From contig OZ023208.1 of NCBI GenBank assembly GCA_963995525.1, positions 25,260,808 through 25,324,807 on the forward strand: a stretch of 64,000 bases of DNA, given 5' to 3'. Both the position numbers and the translations under genes were made by a program. This DNA is from Escarpia spicata (lineage: Eukaryota > Annelida > Polychaeta > Sabellida > Siboglinidae). Shown here piece after piece: positions 24,060 to 64,000 of the stretch (the first letter of the stretch is position 1; the number at the start of each line of letters is the position of its first letter). The notes under the pieces are model-generated. The model was not told the DNA's origin. It made no database searches and saw nothing but the letters and a program-made list of their open reading frames with translations.

Positions 24060-24132
24060 CACAAGAAGAGACGCCGGAGAGCTAAAAGGTGAAGAAGATA
24101 TAAAACGGTACGCAGTAAAGTATTGCTCGTAG
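24060..24132 (+). CDS. candidate terminal exon of a small cysteine-rich protein
   Basis: Acceptor tctgctgcag, then one base completing a codon, then TRRDAGELKGEEDIKRYAVK and YCS with stop TAG (24130-24132). The phase fits the donor of the exon at 20626-20739 and that of 23068-23223. The end Y-A-V-K-Y-C echoes the V-Y-A-x-K-x-C end of both those exons. In another frame the exon reads HKKRRRRAKR then a stop, so the frame assignment depends on that match. Unrecognised protein. Confidence 0.4.
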
Positions 24133-25632
24133 CGGCTCCGACCAAACAACCCAGACGAAATCGCATTGACGACCCATACAGTGGTCTGAGGCGGCAGATT
24201 CTTACCCTGCGCAGCAGTGAATTACGGAATTGATGCCTCAGTGGGCAGTTGAATGCATTTGCGATGTATCTTCTATTAAAATTTCGATTTGATGACCATT
24301 TTCTATTCCATCTACTTACCGTAACAAAAATGCCCTTCCTCTGACGGGATGCCTTGTGATATAACAGTCGTGATAGTTACATTAGACAGTTGTGATAGCA
24401 ATATTGAGCAAATGTTAGAAAACACACATCATCGTAACATAAACACCATATTATAGATGGATTCACACGGGAACTTGTGAATGCCTGTAGAAGGGAACCC
24501 GTGTAATTGTGTAACATGAGTCTAGCAGCAAACCAGATTATTAAACAGGTAAAACAAAAGGCAGTCGGTGGTTAGATAGAACGAAGTGGGAACAAACAGA
24601 AACTGAAACCGACTGTGGGAGTTGATTGTGCAATCACGCTGATGAGGGGAAGAACGGGGAGGAAAATATGGTGGGAATCTGCACATGAAAGGTATATTAG
24701 AATCGCTTGATAGTTATTGGAACACTCTGAACATTATTACAAATTCAGGACAAGTTATTTATTAAATAGAATGTCTGCATCATGAAACGAGACATAAATG
24801 ATCGCCTTCTGCATTATCCAGCTATTAATACAGCGACCACGTCGTGTCAACATCATAATATATTATATTTAACACACAATGCAGGCCAACGTAACATGTT
24901 TTCTGCTTGCAAACCCATAATTATTACTATTGCCCCTGCATTGTTCCCAAGTGTCAAATAAAATATATAAACTCTAGCATGTTTTCCTTGGAAGTAAAAC
25001 CTAATTCTTGCCCGTTAACAACAGACTGTACAGGCGTTATGGTAGTCAGTAACTTAGAGACAAAATTAGCAAAAATAAACAAGTGAGAGAATTAGAACGT
25101 GACGCCTCAATTGGTAGATGACGTACTGTGTCAACTAACTAACGTCGTTCGGCAGTGTATAAAACACCGAAAACGACACGATTGTATGTCCGTGTATAGG
25201 TTATTTTTAGGAATTATCGGGAAATCAATAAAAAAAAGTGTAGCATTGAAACGATACCAAGTTCTGACGAGCCATAATGGTGCTAGCGACAGTTGAAATG
25301 AGTGTTTTTGGATATGTTTTGAGTTGTAAATTTTTCGCTCGCTTATCTACTTTCGGTATTAGGCACTATAAAAATCCAAAACGACATTATTAACAATGTC
25401 AGTATTAACGTATTATAAACCACACTTACTGCGAAGTAAGAATTTCATAATCATACTCATGCATCTATTTGTTTTCTGGACGAAACCGTCACCCACCGGT
25501 GTCATTTCTCGTATCCTACCACTCGACCCTGTTTCGCGTCAACTTCCATTAATTTACATAATTAGCACGCCTGGATCTTTGGGTTTTAATGTGACTTTTT
25601 AGCCCTGTGATTTTTAACTTTACGCTTTATAA
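24133..25632. other. intergenic, no recognised features
   Basis: Nothing conserved was seen here on either strand. The short open frames are low-scoring by eye. It could hold the 3' untranslated region of the plus-strand candidate gene ending at 24132. Confidence 0.4.
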
Positions 25633-25638
25633 TTTATT
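25633..25638 (-). terminator. trpn1 (nompC): possible trpn polyadenylation signal
   Basis: AATAAA on the minus strand, about 650 bases downstream of the stop and beyond the minisatellite. It is the first canonical hexamer I noticed; in AT-rich DNA it may be chance. Confidence 0.25.
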
Positions 25639-25879
25639 ATTGTGATAACGTAGTGTGTTCACATAAATGGTACAGTCCATAGTTTGAACCTGTCCATCTT
25701 CCAGACGTGATAAAGTCTTTTTGAAAGCGAAGATGCTTTCTGTTGGCTGTGGAAGGTTATGTAATTTATGGAAGACGTTTTGTGAGAAGGCTTACTTTCT
25801 GGTGTTAAGCATCCTGGGTTTCTTGTGGATTTGCTCATTATTGCCCCGATACATACACCCTGTACGTTGTTCGCATTCT

Positions 25880-26200
25880 GTATAGTCCCTATGCATTGTT
25901 CACATTGTTTCATAGATCCTATGCATTGGTCACATAATTACATAGACCCTATGCATTGTTCACATTGTTTCATAGATCCTATGCATTGGTCACATAGTTA
26001 CATAGACCCTATGCATTGTTCACATTGTTTCATAGATCCTATGCATTGGTCACATAGTTACATAGACCCTATGCATTGTTCGCATCGTTGCATAGATCAT
26101 ATGCATTGCTCACATTGTTAAATATATCCCATGCATTGTTCACGTTGTCGCATAGACCATATGCATTTTTCACATTATTACATGGACCCTAAGCATGTTC
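25880..26200. repeat. 30/60-bp minisatellite just 3' of trpn
   Basis: About ten 30-base units of the form atgcattg(t/g)tcacattgtt followed by tcatagatcct or acatagaccct. Alternation gives a clear 60-base higher order in the middle (25918-26080), and units at both ends are diverged. It begins about 85 bases beyond the trpn stop on the gene's strand, so it probably lies in the 3' untranslated region or just beyond. Confidence 0.9.
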
Positions 26201-26284
26201 ACGGCATCATTTCAAGTACGCTAATGATGTATTAAATATACATGATATTGCCAGGAACCGGAAGTGACGTTCCGGAAGCACTGC

Positions 26285-64000
<37,716 letters not shown>

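Noticed and set aside
25825..26121. Plus-strand open frame with repeated CSHCFIDPMHW
   Set aside because: Translation of the 60-bp minisatellite beside trpn.

Overview
The window is nuclear DNA from an intron-rich, repeat-rich animal, most likely a marine bilaterian invertebrate. The evidence is GT-AG introns, one-repeat-per-exon coding structure, tRNA-derived SINEs, several LINE classes, a Penelope-like element, MITEs and many (CA)n/(TA)n/(GTGC)n microsatellites. I could not narrow the phylum. Nothing prokaryotic is present.

The main gene is on the minus strand from 26285 to beyond the right edge. It is a TRPN (NOMPC-type) mechanosensory cation channel. I could trace 24 exons that join in one open frame of 1417 codons plus stop: 24 ankyrin repeats (63640 down to 32228), a linker exon (31256-31528), one large channel-domain exon (28910-30005) and two C-terminal exons (27247-27393 and 26285-26487). 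The N-terminus and about five further ankyrin repeats should lie to the right of the window. The introns carry relics: a jockey/CR1-like LINE, a Penelope GIY-YIG fragment with inverted arms and a candidate hammerhead ribozyme, two further LINEs, SINEs, an unnamed repeat family in three introns, and MITEs.

The left 26 kb holds no intact conserved gene. It has three decayed copies of multi-copy, mobile-element-like invertebrate genes of unknown function (about 0.6-3.8 kb, 9.3-10.7 kb, 11.6-15.2 kb). It also has an isolated chromodomain exon (minus strand, 15211-15591), a hAT-like MITE and several dispersed repeats. Between 20.6 and 24.1 kb on the plus strand lie candidate exons of an unrecognised small cysteine-rich protein. 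Two of these exons share an identical C-x2-C-x11-C-x13-C spacing and compatible splice phases, and a third ends in a related Y-A-x-K-x-C motif.

All exon borders were chosen by eye from reading frame, splice consensus and family knowledge. No search or alignment program was run.
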